Positions 10,380 to 20,281 of a DNA stretch of 64,000 bases are shown one piece after another (position 1 is the stretch's first letter; each line of letters begins with the position of its first letter). Source of the DNA: an uncultured Chloroflexota bacterium (lineage in GTDB: Bacteria > Chloroflexota > Dehalococcoidia > Lucifugimonadales > UBA1127); assembly GCA_913045315.1 (NCBI GenBank), contig CAJWQJ010000008.1, positions 19,942 to 83,941 on the forward strand. The letters are read 5' to 3'. The translations under genes were made by a program, and so were the position numbers. Under the pieces are notes generated by a model, which was given only the letters and a program-made list of their open reading frames with translations, did not search any database and was not told where the DNA came from.

Positions 10380-10463
10380 ATGTTAATTGGAACTATTATC
10401 AGAATGACATCTTGTACAATACTTACAGGAATCATTCTGGTAGTAGTTCATAAGATTCAATAA
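10380..10463 (+). CDS. Possible 27-aa single-helix membrane peptide
   Basis: A 27-codon ORF (MLIGTIIRMTSCTILTGIIL...) that would form one hydrophobic helix with a basic end. AAGGA lies seven bases before its ATG, and it stops 9 bp before the permease ATG, which itself has no clear ribosome-binding site. It may therefore be a real small membrane subunit or a leader that couples translation into the permease. It is too short for codon statistics to decide. Confidence 0.35.
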   Translation: MLIGTIIRMTSCTILTGIILVVVHKIQ

Positions 10464-10472
10464 AATGATACT

Positions 10473-12014
10473 ATGAGACTACTATACATATCTTGTTTGC
10501 TTGTTTCCCTATTCATTCTAATCCCAATTCTTTATATATCTATTCACATTTTCAATTCTTTTGAATCTTTTATTCAGCATTTATGGCGATTCAACACAAT
10601 AACTCTAACATTCAATACAATTCTTCTTATTATTTCAGTAGTTACAGCCTCAGTAATTATTGCTGTGCCTTCAGCAATAATTACAATTAAATCCGATCTC
10701 CCTTTTAAAAAACTATTACGTGTTTTATTAGTAATGCCTATCGTATTCCCAAGTTATATATATGCACTTATATTCATCCTAGCATTTGGGCCAAAAGGTT
10801 TGGGTCAAAAAATATTATCAAATATCGGAATTGAAACCATACCTTCAATATACGGATTCTGGGGAACTTTTTTATGCCTAACATTCCTTTGTTTTCCATA
10901 TATTTTTATAAGTGTTTCTGCTTCAATCATGAAAATCGATTCAAGTTATGAGGAGGCAGCAAAAAGTCTAGGAAAGTCAAATTTGTTCACCTATAAAACC
11001 ATTTTATTGCCACTATTAAAACCATCTATAATTGCTGGCTCTATACTTGTAGGGCTTTATGTAGCAAGTGATTTTGGAGCAGTTTCGCTACTGCATTTCA
11101 GAACATTTAGCTCAGTTATATATAATCATTATGAGACAATCCAAAGGGGTACAGCTGCAAGTTTGTCTTCAATAATAATATTCATAGGAATAATAGTTCT
11201 TTGGTTTTACAAAACTACAGGAAATTCTGAAACACAATACAGAGCTAATGCTGCAGTTCCGAGACAAGGAAATATAATATTATTAGGAAAATACAGATGG
11301 CCTATAGCAACTTTATTTATGTTGTTTATTGGGATTACTCTCATTATTCCTGTATGGGTTTTATTCTCCTGGGCATATGAATTTACAACTAATTACAATC
11401 AAAATTTTAAAATTATATACGCATTTAATTCCATTTATGCTTCACTTCTAGGAGCTTTAGCAGTAGTGATAATTTCTATCCCAATAACAATATTAATTAT
11501 TGCAAAAAATAACATGTGGACTCGATTTATTGAGAAAGCTTCATATACTGGATTTGTATTGCCTGGAATAGTAGTAGCTTTATCTGTGGTATTTATTGGT
11601 ATAAATTACCTTACACCTATTTATCAAACCATGACAATTCTTTGTATAGGGTATCTGATTTTATTCCTCCCTGTTTCAATTGGAGTTTTAAAACCTGTTC
11701 TATTACAAATCAATCCCAAACTAGGAGAATCTGCTAAAACTCTGGGTGCATCAAATTTGAGAATTTGGAAGAACATCAGCATCCCTTTAATGGCACCAGG
11801 TTCATTTGCAGCTTTTGCAATACTATTTATGTTAATCATGAAAGAACTTCCAGCAACATTAATTTTAGCTCCACTAAATTTTGGAACTCTTGCAACAAGC
11901 ATTTGGACTCATTCGACTGAAGCTAATTTTGGAGATGCGGCTATTTATTCATTAATTTTATTGCTAATCACTGGTACGCCTATGTTCATTTTACTCAATC
12001 GAGGAGTAAAATAG
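10473..12014 (+). CDS. Ferric-iron ABC transporter permease (FbpB type, double module)
   Basis: 513 aa, about twelve membrane helices. Two binding-protein-dependent permease modules are fused in one chain, as in FbpB/CysTW-like iron permeases. Each half has an EAA-type cytoplasmic loop: EEAAKSLGKSNLFTYKTILLPLL near 165-185 and ESAKTLGASNLRIWKNISIPLM near 420-440. It forms the channel for Fe3+ with the binding protein and ATPase encoded either side. The ATG has no obvious Shine-Dalgarno of its own, and the 27-codon ORF ending just upstream could couple translation. Confidence 0.92.
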   Translation: MRLLYISCLLVSLFILIPILYISIHIFNSFESFIQHLWRFNTITLTFNTILLIISVVTASVIIAVPSAIITIKSDLPFKKLLRVLLVMPIVFPSYIYALIFILAFGPKGLGQKILSNIGIETIPSIYGFWGTFLCLTFLCFPYIFISVSASIMKIDSSYEEAAKSLGKSNLFTYKTILLPLLKPSIIAGSILVGLYVASDFGAVSLLHFRTFSSVIYNHYETIQRGTAASLSSIIIFIGIIVLWFYKTTGNSETQYRANAAVPRQGNIILLGKYRWPIATLFMLFIGITLIIPVWVLFSWAYEFTTNYNQNFKIIYAFNSIYASLLGALAVVIISIPITILIIAKNNMWTRFIEKASYTGFVLPGIVVALSVVFIGINYLTPIYQTMTILCIGYLILFLPVSIGVLKPVLLQINPKLGESAKTLGASNLRIWKNISIPLMAPGSFAAFAILFMLIMKELPATLILAPLNFGTLATSIWTHSTEANFGDAAIYSLILLLITGTPMFILLNRGVK

Positions 12015-12043
12015 GTTCTTATTAATATCCCATGAGGTGACAA

Positions 12044-13123
12044 GTGGACTTTGAGTCGCAATTACCTGTTATACGCTGCATAGGAATAGGTAAAACTTAC
12101 GCAAATGAGAAAGAAGCAGTTTTCAATATCGACCTAACAGTAAATCACGGCGAAATATTAGTTCTTCTAGGTCCTAGCGGTTGCGGAAAAACTACTCTCC
12201 TACGACTTATTGCTGGTCTAGAAGAACCTACTTCTGGAACACTCTCAGTAGGCGGACAAGTAATGTCAATGCCAGGGAAATTCATACAGCCAGAAAAAAG
12301 AAAAGTTGGAATGGTATTTCAAGATTATGCACTATTTCCTAATATGAATGTAAGAAAAAATATTGAGTTTGGAATTCATGGAAACCAAAACTCGTCACAT
12401 AGGACTGAAGAAGTCATGAGATTAGTTGGATTAAGTGAGCTGGGAAACAGGATGCCATATCAACTTTCCGGTGGTGAACAACAACGTACAGCTCTTGCCA
12501 GAGCACTAGCCCCCAACCCATCCGTAATCTTATTTGATGAGCCATTATCTAATTTAGATGCAAATCTGAGAATAAAAGTTCGCGCAGAAATAAAACAAAT
12601 CATAAGTGAGACGAAAGCTACTTGCATATTTGTTACTCACGATCAAGAAGAAGCAATGTTCTTAGCTGATAGAATTGCAGTAATGAATAACGGTAGAATT
12701 GAACAAATCGGAACCCCTGAAGAAATCTACAATAATCCTCTAACACAATTCGTTGCCCAAGCAATGGGCCCAGCTTGTTTCATAGATGCCTATATTGCCG
12801 ACTCCACTCTTAAATCAGAGCTAGGAATTTTTGTTACTGAAGGAACGGAAAAGCAAATAGGAAATTTTCAAATTCTAATCAGGAGTAATCACTTAGTACA
12901 AACTCAAGATAATTTAAACTCTAATGCAACGGTAATTTCAACTGAATTTAGAGGATCTCATTATTCATACACAATGCAACTTCAATCTAAAAATATGGTT
13001 GAGTTCCATACCCCGACTAAAGCATTTGAAAATGGACAATCCATAAACTTAACGCTAAAAAAGGATTTACTATATCATCTATATATAGACAATAAATACT
13101 CCGAAACTATTGAGATATCATGA
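12044..13123 (+). CDS. fbpC: Ferric-iron ABC transporter ATP-binding protein
   Basis: 359 aa, starting at GTG with GAGGTGA just upstream. It is the nucleotide-binding subunit that powers the iron importer. Walker A GPSGCGKTT (about residue 45), Q-loop VFQDYALFPNMNV, signature LSGGEQQRTALARALA, Walker B VILFDEPLSNLD and switch His in FVTHDQEEAM are all intact. The C-terminal 120 residues form a regulatory TOBE-like domain, as in FbpC/PotA/MalK. It is the last gene of the iron operon. Binding protein, permease and ATPase form a complete importer. Confidence 0.94.
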   Translation: MDFESQLPVIRCIGIGKTYANEKEAVFNIDLTVNHGEILVLLGPSGCGKTTLLRLIAGLEEPTSGTLSVGGQVMSMPGKFIQPEKRKVGMVFQDYALFPNMNVRKNIEFGIHGNQNSSHRTEEVMRLVGLSELGNRMPYQLSGGEQQRTALARALAPNPSVILFDEPLSNLDANLRIKVRAEIKQIISETKATCIFVTHDQEEAMFLADRIAVMNNGRIEQIGTPEEIYNNPLTQFVAQAMGPACFIDAYIADSTLKSELGIFVTEGTEKQIGNFQILIRSNHLVQTQDNLNSNATVISTEFRGSHYSYTMQLQSKNMVEFHTPTKAFENGQSINLTLKKDLLYHLYIDNKYSETIEIS

Positions 13124-13225
13124 TTTTCATCTTGGGAGCAAATTTATAGGGAACCTGCAGAAGGGTTCATACGTTGAATTATTAGTATAGTAACAGTCTG
13201 TTAAGTATCACCAAAAGGAACAATC

Positions 13226-15667
13226 ATGTTTCATTCAAAAGATAAATCAAAGAGCTTAAATGAATTGGACTCTTTTGTAGCCTACAAACAACTAAAAAGT
13301 AGTAGTCGCTATAGTTATTCAAGCATAGCAAAAGGTATTTTATTACTCTTACTATCTTTAGGATTAGCAATTTCAGATTTTATTATATGGCCCTACATAG
13401 GTTATGGAATAGCAATATTGAATTTATGGGCAATCGCTACTTTATGGCTAATATTTACAAAACCCAAAATAACTGTTCAATACTGGAATGCCGTTTTGGG
13501 CTCACTATTTCTTACCATTCCGATTATAGGGGTCCTAGAAATTTACCAGCAAGGAACAGGTGGGGAATTTGGAGAAATTCTATTTGAGAATTCTTTTAAA
13601 CTGGGAATTACTTCCTGCCTAATTTTAGCAATTTTTTCCGTATATCTTATTGTCCCAAGAAGATTAACCTCTATTTGCATAAAATTTGCCCATTGGATGC
13701 TTTGGTTTTACTCTAAATCACTTCCTGTAGTTGTGCGGTTATATTTAACCACAAAACTTATAGCAAAATATTCATTTCAAGCTTGTAAACAAATCTATGC
13801 AATTTCGTATAGAATCGCATCTGCTCTTTACAAGAATTACCCAAAATTCCCTGTTCATAAAACAATAACTATGCCAATACAATTCTTTATCGGCAAAATC
13901 AAGAATAGGAATTTAAATAATCCTCAAGTTACCCATGACCAATACAATAAACCAATTGAGTTGCAACAAATCAACACATTGGAACCTGATATCATTGAGG
14001 ATAGTTACATTAATGATAATTCGAATTTCATTGACCATGATGAATTTGAACATCTTTCTAATTCATCTTACTCAGATAATGATAACGAACATCTTATAGA
14101 TACAGATTCATATTTAGAAGATATAGAATCACCCTTAGGTGAAATTTCACAACCTTTTAAACAAGCCAATTGGAAAACCCCTCCGTTCGAAATACTCAGA
14201 GTGATAGAAAAAAGATGGGTTTCTGAAGAAGAGAATAGAGAAACGGCGACAAAAATAGAAACTGCTATGAAAGAATACAACATTGAGGTAACTATCGACC
14301 AGATCCGACCAGGACCTGTAGTAACTCAATACGGACTGATTCCAGGGTGGATCAGAAAATACAAGGATGAAAAGGTTGTGAATACAGATGGCTCCTACGC
14401 TTTGGATGAAAAAGGCAAACCAATTACCAGTAAGGTGGAAGAAAAGACAAGAATAAAAGTTTCTAGTGTATTGGCTAGAGAAAATGATCTTGCACTAACA
14501 TTAGCGGCATCAAGCTTACGATTTGAAGCCCCAGTTCCAGGAGAAAATTTTATCGGCCTTGAGGTGCCAAACTCTCAAGCCAGCCTAGTCAATTTACGTT
14601 CTATTCTTGAAAGTAACACCTTTCAAAAATTCAAGAAAACTGCTGAACTTCCTGTAGCTCTAGGTCAAGGAAGCGGTGGAGAACCTGTAGTAGCTGACTT
14701 AACAGAAATGCCACATCTTTTAATTGCTGGTGCAACAGGAAGTGGAAAAAGCGTATGTATGAACACAATGATATGTTCATTATTAATGGAAAAAACCCCA
14801 ATGGAAGTCCAAATGTACATGATTGATCCAAAAAGAGTTGAACTAACACCTTATGAAGGATTACCTCACGTATCTGGACCTGTTTTAGTTGAAGTTGAAG
14901 ATTCTGTCCCGACGTTAAAATCCATTTTAGCTGAAATGCAAGCCCGATATAAAAAATTTGCAAAGGCCGGAGCACGGAATATTGTAACTTACAATAAGAA
15001 ATTTTCTGACCAAACCGAAAAGATGCCTTATATTCTTGTTATTATAGATGAATTGGCTGACTTAATGATGACTGCTCCTGGAGAAGTTGAATCAACTCTA
15101 GCAAGATTAGCGCAACTAGGAAGAGCCACTGGCATACATCTCGTGATAGCAACACAAAGACCTTCAGTAGATGTCTTGACAGGATTAATTAAAGCAAATA
15201 TTCCGAGCAGAATAAGTTTTGCTGTGGCATCACAAATTGATTCTAGAACAATCCTTGATGGCGGAGGTGCAGAAAAACTTCTAGGAAAGGGAGATATGCT
15301 CTATCTTCCCGGAAATGCTCCTAAGCCCAAACGATTACAAGGGGGATTCATATCAGATGAAGAAGTTGAAGAAATCGTAAATCATTGGAAGCAACAACAC
15401 GGAATAGTGCCAAAATTTATAATGCCTTCAACAAAGATTGAGAATGCCCATATTGAAAATCATAACCTACTAGATGAATTCGAAAATATTGATCAGGATT
15501 TAGCTCAAGCAATTAATTTAACAAAAATCCATAGTAGAATTTCAGCTTCACTTATTCAGCGAAAACTCGGGATAGGATTTACAAAAGCTTCTGATTTATT
15601 AAATAAATTAGAAGGTAAAGGATTAGTTGAATCAGGAGATCCTGGAAAATCAAGAAAAGTTTTATAA
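13226..15667 (+). CDS. ftsK: DNA translocase FtsK/SpoIIIE
   Basis: 813 aa. It pumps chromosomal DNA through the division septum and helps resolve dimers. The N-terminal 170 residues contain about four membrane helices, then an acidic Asn/Asp-rich linker (about 240-300), the alpha/beta translocase domain (about 315 onward) with Walker A GATGSGKS and Walker B ILVIIDELADLMM, the ATQRPSVDVLTGLIKANIPSR motif of the family, and a C-terminal winged-helix gamma domain (about 755-813) that reads orienting DNA sequences. The length is typical of the shorter SpoIIIE-like members. Shine-Dalgarno AAAAGGAAC precedes the ATG. Confidence 0.96.
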   Translation: MFHSKDKSKSLNELDSFVAYKQLKSSSRYSYSSIAKGILLLLLSLGLAISDFIIWPYIGYGIAILNLWAIATLWLIFTKPKITVQYWNAVLGSLFLTIPIIGVLEIYQQGTGGEFGEILFENSFKLGITSCLILAIFSVYLIVPRRLTSICIKFAHWMLWFYSKSLPVVVRLYLTTKLIAKYSFQACKQIYAISYRIASALYKNYPKFPVHKTITMPIQFFIGKIKNRNLNNPQVTHDQYNKPIELQQINTLEPDIIEDSYINDNSNFIDHDEFEHLSNSSYSDNDNEHLIDTDSYLEDIESPLGEISQPFKQANWKTPPFEILRVIEKRWVSEEENRETATKIETAMKEYNIEVTIDQIRPGPVVTQYGLIPGWIRKYKDEKVVNTDGSYALDEKGKPITSKVEEKTRIKVSSVLARENDLALTLAASSLRFEAPVPGENFIGLEVPNSQASLVNLRSILESNTFQKFKKTAELPVALGQGSGGEPVVADLTEMPHLLIAGATGSGKSVCMNTMICSLLMEKTPMEVQMYMIDPKRVELTPYEGLPHVSGPVLVEVEDSVPTLKSILAEMQARYKKFAKAGARNIVTYNKKFSDQTEKMPYILVIIDELADLMMTAPGEVESTLARLAQLGRATGIHLVIATQRPSVDVLTGLIKANIPSRISFAVASQIDSRTILDGGGAEKLLGKGDMLYLPGNAPKPKRLQGGFISDEEVEEIVNHWKQQHGIVPKFIMPSTKIENAHIENHNLLDEFENIDQDLAQAINLTKIHSRISASLIQRKLGIGFTKASDLLNKLEGKGLVESGDPGKSRKVL

Positions 15668-15708
15668 AATGACAATTAATTACAAAAAGAAATTAAAGTG
15701 AAACTAAT

Positions 15709-17457
15709 ATGGTAAGAGGATTTATAGACGTAGTAAGTGCAGTTTTTGGGCGTCAAGGAGAATTCTTAGATTCTAACTCTATGGTTCAAGATGTATGCTT
15801 GGTATGTTCTTTAAATCTCGTTGATAAAGAATTACATCAACAATATCGCATATGCCCTCAATGCAGATTTCATTACAGCGTTACACCTCGACAACGAATT
15901 GAACTCTTAACTGACCCAAAAACATTCAAAGAAAAATATAAAAACATAAGCTCATTAGATCCTCTCGGGTTCAGCAGTAAAATAACATACCGGTCAAGAT
16001 TATTTAATGATCAAAAAAGAACAGGCTTAACAGAAGCGGCAATAATAGGTGAAGCAAAAATTCAAGGAACTCAAGTTGTACTTAGCATTCTTGATTTCAG
16101 TTTCTTAGGTGGTGGAATGGGGTCTGTTGTAGGAGAAAAAATTGCCCTAGCATGTGAATATGCTATCCAAAAAGATCTTCCACTTGTATCGGTTATTACT
16201 AGTGGTGGAATTAGACTGCAAGAAGGAGCCTTATCATTAATGCAAATGGCAAAGGCTGCAGCAGCTACTAATAAATTACATAAGAAAGGATTGCCGTATC
16301 TTGCGATATTAGCTAATCCAGCTACTGGCCAAGCATATGCTAGCTTTGCTAACTTAGCTGACGTCATCCTCGCTGAACCTGGGGCATTAATAGGACTTGC
16401 TCCACTAAGATCATTACAACAAATGGAAGGAGAACCTCTTCCTCTTGAGGCCCATAACGCTGAATCGCATTTAGCTAATGGCATGATTGATGGTGTTGTT
16501 GAAAGAGTTGACCTTAGCAACACAATAGGTACATTCGTAAAGTTATTAAGTAGTCCAAGAATACATTCAAAGGTTCTTAAGCCTAGGAATCGAAAAGAAT
16601 CAGCTAAACAACGACCAGAAGCTTGGGAAGCTGTCCAAAGGACAAGACACCCTAATAGACCAACCACTAGGGATTATATTGAAAAATTATTCGCTCAATT
16701 TATAGAAATCCGAGGAGACCGCCTAACTGGTGATGACCCTACAGTAATTTGTGGCTTAGCTGAATTAACTGGAAAAACCATAGTCTTAATAGGCCAACAA
16801 AGAATCAACAAAAGACCGGATCAACAAAATTATATAACTCCTTCAGGTTTTCATAAAATCAGACGGGGGTTAACAATAGCTAATAAATTTTCTTTGCCAG
16901 TAATTACTTTCATTGACACCTCTGGTCCATCTATGACTCTCGAGGCAGAACAAAAAGGAATAGGGCCTGCAATTGCACATACCAGTTCAGCAATACTTGA
17001 TATAAACGTCCCAACTATAGCCTTAATAATAGGTGAAGGTGGTAGAGAAGGTGCACTTGCATTAAGTATGACAGATACCGTTTTAATGATGGAAAATGCT
17101 ATTTATACTCCTGTCTCTCCAGAACAGGCTGCAAATCTTATGTATCGCGATTCCACACGTGTTTCTGAAGCTGCCCATTCGCTTAGATTGACCGCTAGAG
17201 ATGCAAAGGAAATGAATATAATTGATAAAATTATTGCAGAACCTGAAGGAGGAGCACATACCGATATAACGAAAACTTCAACAACAATACAGGAAAATCT
17301 AATTCGAGAAATCGCACTGATTCAAGGATCCTCAATGGACAAGCTAATTAGCAAAAGATACAAGAAGTTTAGAAATATGGGTGCATATACCGACCATTTC
17401 CAATCAGCTGTAGCACGTGAAATAACCTTACTTAGAGAATCTAACAAAAAGAAATAA
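15709..17457 (+). CDS. accDA: Acetyl-CoA carboxylase carboxyltransferase, fused beta-alpha subunits
   Basis: 582 aa. One chain covers both halves of the carboxyltransferase that transfers CO2 from carboxybiotin to acetyl-CoA to make malonyl-CoA. Residues about 28-55 hold the AccD zinc finger (CLVCSLNLV...CPQCRFHY). The AccD crotonase-fold domain follows (SGGIRLQEGALSLMQMAK), then an AccA domain from about residue 315 (RPTTRDYIEKLFAQFIEIRGDR; FIDTSGPSMTLEAE; GEGGREGALALSMTD). E. coli has two separate genes; fusion is known in some lineages. Biotin carboxylase and BCCP genes are not in this window. A single intact frame shows a genuine fusion rather than adjacent genes. Confidence 0.94.
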   Translation: MVRGFIDVVSAVFGRQGEFLDSNSMVQDVCLVCSLNLVDKELHQQYRICPQCRFHYSVTPRQRIELLTDPKTFKEKYKNISSLDPLGFSSKITYRSRLFNDQKRTGLTEAAIIGEAKIQGTQVVLSILDFSFLGGGMGSVVGEKIALACEYAIQKDLPLVSVITSGGIRLQEGALSLMQMAKAAAATNKLHKKGLPYLAILANPATGQAYASFANLADVILAEPGALIGLAPLRSLQQMEGEPLPLEAHNAESHLANGMIDGVVERVDLSNTIGTFVKLLSSPRIHSKVLKPRNRKESAKQRPEAWEAVQRTRHPNRPTTRDYIEKLFAQFIEIRGDRLTGDDPTVICGLAELTGKTIVLIGQQRINKRPDQQNYITPSGFHKIRRGLTIANKFSLPVITFIDTSGPSMTLEAEQKGIGPAIAHTSSAILDINVPTIALIIGEGGREGALALSMTDTVLMMENAIYTPVSPEQAANLMYRDSTRVSEAAHSLRLTARDAKEMNIIDKIIAEPEGGAHTDITKTSTTIQENLIREIALIQGSSMDKLISKRYKKFRNMGAYTDHFQSAVAREITLLRESNKKK

Positions 17458-17505
17458 GCAGCATATCGTTTACTATTAATTAATAGTATCTAATAAACGT
17501 GCTGC
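17458..17505. terminator. Palindromic hairpin between convergent accDA and metF-like gene
   Basis: GCAGCA and TGCTGC flank an 18-base perfect palindrome TACTATTAATTAATAGTA, making an interrupted stem-loop that overlaps the stop of the minus-strand gene. Its place between two convergent genes fits a bidirectional terminator, although no long T tract follows. Confidence 0.5.
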
Positions 17506-18339
17506 TGAATCATAATCCCTTCTTCCTCCACGATAAATTGGTGGAACTACATATAAACCCCGAACTCCGAAGTCAAGATATGATTGAACTTGATTAATAG
17601 CGTAAGGCAGCATGTCTTCATCTGATTCAATCGCTTTTTCTAAATTTTTTGGAATCTCCCCTAATCTCAATCCATTCTTAACAAGGATTTGAATCCCCCA
17701 AAAAACAGGAACCTGTAAATCATTATCGAACTCCATCTGATAACGAGAGAAAAACTTTTCAAAAGTGATGAAGTCGAACGTTGGCTGGGAAATAAAAAAA
17801 CCTGCACCAGCTTGTATTTTTTTTCGCATCAACAATAATTCTCTATCTATATCATTATTTAAGTCGATTGTAGCTCCAATACAAATTGAAGATAAGGAAG
17901 GTAATTTTGAACCTCTATTATCTAACCCATAATTCAGCTGATTACTATCATATATTAATTCTGACGGCTTCTGATTATGTACTGGTAAAACAAAATCAAG
18001 TTCCTTTTGAGAAAAATGATCACCATATAAAACTATTGCATTTTCTAGTCCGAGCATAGAAGCAGACATCATGCGAGTTCCTAATGCTAATTTATTCATA
18101 TCCCTAGTAGCAGTACTGAAAATAACATCAATACCATATCTTTCTTTTAACATATGTGCATAAACTAATGAATCTACACGTGGTATCTTCCCTGGATTAT
18201 AAGCTATGGATAAAAAATCCGGATTAAGATTTTGAAAATTATCCAAAGTTTTCAAATTAGTATCCCGCGGGGGACTAACATCAACTATAGATACGAAGGA
18301 TTTATTATTATCATTATATGTTGTATCAACTCTCGACAT
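17476..18339 (-). CDS. Methylenetetrahydrofolate reductase family protein
   Basis: 287 aa, the size of bacterial MetF (TIM barrel with FAD). The family reduces 5,10-methylene-THF to 5-methyl-THF, the methyl donor used by MetH (encoded at 49.5 kb). Family features are an N-terminal ..DVSPPRD strand, NPDFLSIAYNPG, an IVLYGDH segment, AGAGFFISQPTFD (the folate/FAD region) and a C-terminal GVRGLYVVPPIYRGG. The residue aligned with the catalytic Glu of E. coli MetF (FEFFPP) is Asp here (VDVSPP), so activity or acceptor may differ. It follows an LLM flavoprotein gene on the same strand by 36 bp, and the pair is probably co-transcribed. Confidence 0.8.
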   Translation of the reverse strand: MSRVDTTYNDNNKSFVSIVDVSPPRDTNLKTLDNFQNLNPDFLSIAYNPGKIPRVDSLVYAHMLKERYGIDVIFSTATRDMNKLALGTRMMSASMLGLENAIVLYGDHFSQKELDFVLPVHNQKPSELIYDSNQLNYGLDNRGSKLPSLSSICIGATIDLNNDIDRELLLMRKKIQAGAGFFISQPTFDFITFEKFFSRYQMEFDNDLQVPVFWGIQILVKNGLRLGEIPKNLEKAIESDEDMLPYAINQVQSYLDFGVRGLYVVPPIYRGGRRDYDSAARLLDTIN

Positions 18340-18375
18340 TTTCGATATTCTTATAATTAATTTTACCCATTAGCT

Positions 18376-19320
18376 TCAGCTCAAAGAAGAAATAAGTGAT
18401 AATGTTCGTTCAAATGATTTTTCTGTATCTGATCCTGCGAGCAACGGATGTGCAATTATTTCACCTGCTCCCCATTTGAAAAGTCTTTCAATTTGATTCG
18501 CTACAGCAGATTCATTACCCATTAAAACCACATCATCAATCATTCCGTCGCTCCAAACACCTTCAATAGCTTCCGGGTGACCAGAATCACTAAACATTTG
18601 CTGATAAAATGGGCTTTTAGGATAGTTTCCTAATTGTTCTCTTGCCGCCTTTCTAACCTCATCTATATCATCATGAACACATATAGGAGCATGCACGATC
18701 AAAGGGGGAACAATTCTATTAGCTTTTGATGCACCCTTGTTTAAAGCTGGAATAGCTACATCTCTAAGATATGTTCCAGGGCACACCCAACTTATTGCTC
18801 CATCACTAATTTCACCACATAACTCAAAAGACTTAACACGTAAAGCAGAAGCCATAATAGGAATCTCTAAGTTTTGACCACTTAAAACACGTGCGTGAGC
18901 ACGATATTGTTTCCCATCAAATTCAACTTCGCCATTTTCAAGCATGGAACGTACTATAAAAATGTATTCCCTAAGATTAGTCAAAGGTGCTATATGTTCT
19001 ATCCCATATGTTGCTTCTATACTTACCTTATGAGATGGACCTAATCCTAAACGAAATCTATTTGGAGCAAGGTGATTAATAACCTGCACTTGCTGTACTG
19101 TTGTTATTGGATGTCTAGGATATGTTGGTGTAATACAAGTTCCTAGGAGAATAGATTCAGTAGCCATTGCAGCAGCAGCAAAAATAGTCAGTCCGTCTAC
19201 TCCCGCACCACCTGTTGTTAACCATGCAGCTTTTATACCATTATTTTCAAATTTAATTATCTTTTCTACTACTGTTTTGCTATCTCCCCCCATTGCAGTG
19301 ACACCAATTTTACCAAACAT
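18376..19320 (-). CDS. LLM class (possibly F420-dependent) oxidoreductase
   Basis: 314 aa luciferase-like TIM-barrel flavoprotein. IGVTAMGGD at the N terminus, TCITPTYPRHPITTVQQ and RFRLGLGPSHK (about 90-105) resemble the F420-dependent TIGR03564/MSMEG_4879 group as I remember it. The substrate is not predictable. Shine-Dalgarno AGGGG is present. It is followed directly by the MetF-like gene, and since F420-dependent methylene-tetrahydromethanopterin reductase (Mer) belongs to the same LLM superfamily, a one-carbon role is possible but speculative. Confidence 0.85.
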   Translation of the reverse strand: MFGKIGVTAMGGDSKTVVEKIIKFENNGIKAAWLTTGGAGVDGLTIFAAAAMATESILLGTCITPTYPRHPITTVQQVQVINHLAPNRFRLGLGPSHKVSIEATYGIEHIAPLTNLREYIFIVRSMLENGEVEFDGKQYRAHARVLSGQNLEIPIMASALRVKSFELCGEISDGAISWVCPGTYLRDVAIPALNKGASKANRIVPPLIVHAPICVHDDIDEVRKAAREQLGNYPKSPFYQQMFSDSGHPEAIEGVWSDGMIDDVVLMGNESAVANQIERLFKWGAGEIIAHPLLAGSDTEKSFERTLSLISSLS

Positions 19321-19387
19321 AATAAACCCCTAAATTAAATATACTTGAAACTATAAATAAAAATGAATTCCCACTATTCCTATCGGA

Positions 19388-20239
19388 TTATTTAATTGCA
19401 AAACCTATTCGAATTGATATTTCTACATCCAAAGAACCAGCAATGACTGGAGTATCAAATTCCATTGCGGACATTGTCTGTGCAGATTTAAAACTAGGAG
19501 CACTTATTATAGGTTCGCTTCCCGTTTCAGTTAGATAAATTATAGGACCAAGATTCATATCGGTAGAAGTTTCAAACTGTTTTGCTTTGTTTATAGCATC
19601 TTTGATTGCCATTTCTCTAGCTTTTGTTTCCAAAACTTCTACATTTTCTATAGAAAATTGAATACTATTAATCCTAGTAACTTCGCCCCCAGCCGCTAAG
19701 GAACCATCAACGATCTTCCCAATTCGTGATAAATCACGAACCGTTACACTTAACGTATTATTAACTACATATCCATCAATAACTCTTTCCTGATCACCAT
19801 TAACTTTTTTCCAAACGTATTGCGGAGCCATTGATAGATTTGTTGTTCTTATATCGTCTTCTATGATCCCATAACCTAATAGATTTTTTATAATTGCAGA
19901 CATCGATTCAGCTGAATCAGATCTTGCTTTTGAAAGAGTTTTACGTTTAACTTCAACTCCAAGAGATACGAAAGAAATATCTGGTTTACCCGAAACCTGG
20001 CCTCTACCACTAATCCAGACACCATTTTGTGAGTTATTATTGTTTACGAACTGTGAAGTCCTTACCATACCTGATTCATCAACAGCAGCAAGGATTCGCT
20101 CAACATATTCAATCTGTCCTTGATTTAATTCATTCTGTGATTCGGAATTTAATTTTTCATCCGATTTCTCTTGGGATGAGCACGAAAGACATATTAGAAA
20201 AGATAGAAATAACAAAAGGATATTTGAACGAGTGATCAA
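19388..20239 (-). CDS. SIMPL-domain (DUF541) lipoprotein
   Basis: 283 aa. A signal peptide ends in a lipobox-like LICLSCSS, so it is probably a surface lipoprotein. Residues about 70-280 form a SIMPL/YggE domain: GVWISGRGQVSGKPDISFVSLGVEV, DDIRTTNLSMAPQYVWK and the C-terminal VEISIRIGF strand. The biological role of SIMPL proteins is poorly defined, with oxidative or envelope stress suggested in enterobacteria. The start is TTG at 20239, with GGTGG nine bases upstream. Its position behind an ECF sigma/anti-sigma pair fits an envelope-stress operon. Confidence 0.87.
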   Translation of the reverse strand: MITRSNILLLFLSFLICLSCSSQEKSDEKLNSESQNELNQGQIEYVERILAAVDESGMVRTSQFVNNNNSQNGVWISGRGQVSGKPDISFVSLGVEVKRKTLSKARSDSAESMSAIIKNLLGYGIIEDDIRTTNLSMAPQYVWKKVNGDQERVIDGYVVNNTLSVTVRDLSRIGKIVDGSLAAGGEVTRINSIQFSIENVEVLETKAREMAIKDAINKAKQFETSTDMNLGPIIYLTETGSEPIISAPSFKSAQTMSAMEFDTPVIAGSLDVEISIRIGFAIK

Positions 20240-20281
20240 CTATTTGTACCACCACTAATTTAATTGAAAGAAACCGCCAAA

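Noticed and set aside
13136-13166. GAACC/GGTTC stem after the iron ATPase gene
   Set aside because: Only five pairs and no T tract.
14631-14975. 114-aa minus-strand ORF opposite ftsK
   Set aside because: Covers the FtsK Walker A region on the other strand; leucine-rich shadow.
16071-16667. 198-aa minus-strand ORF opposite accDA
   Set aside because: Antisense shadow of a conserved carboxyltransferase; no family features.
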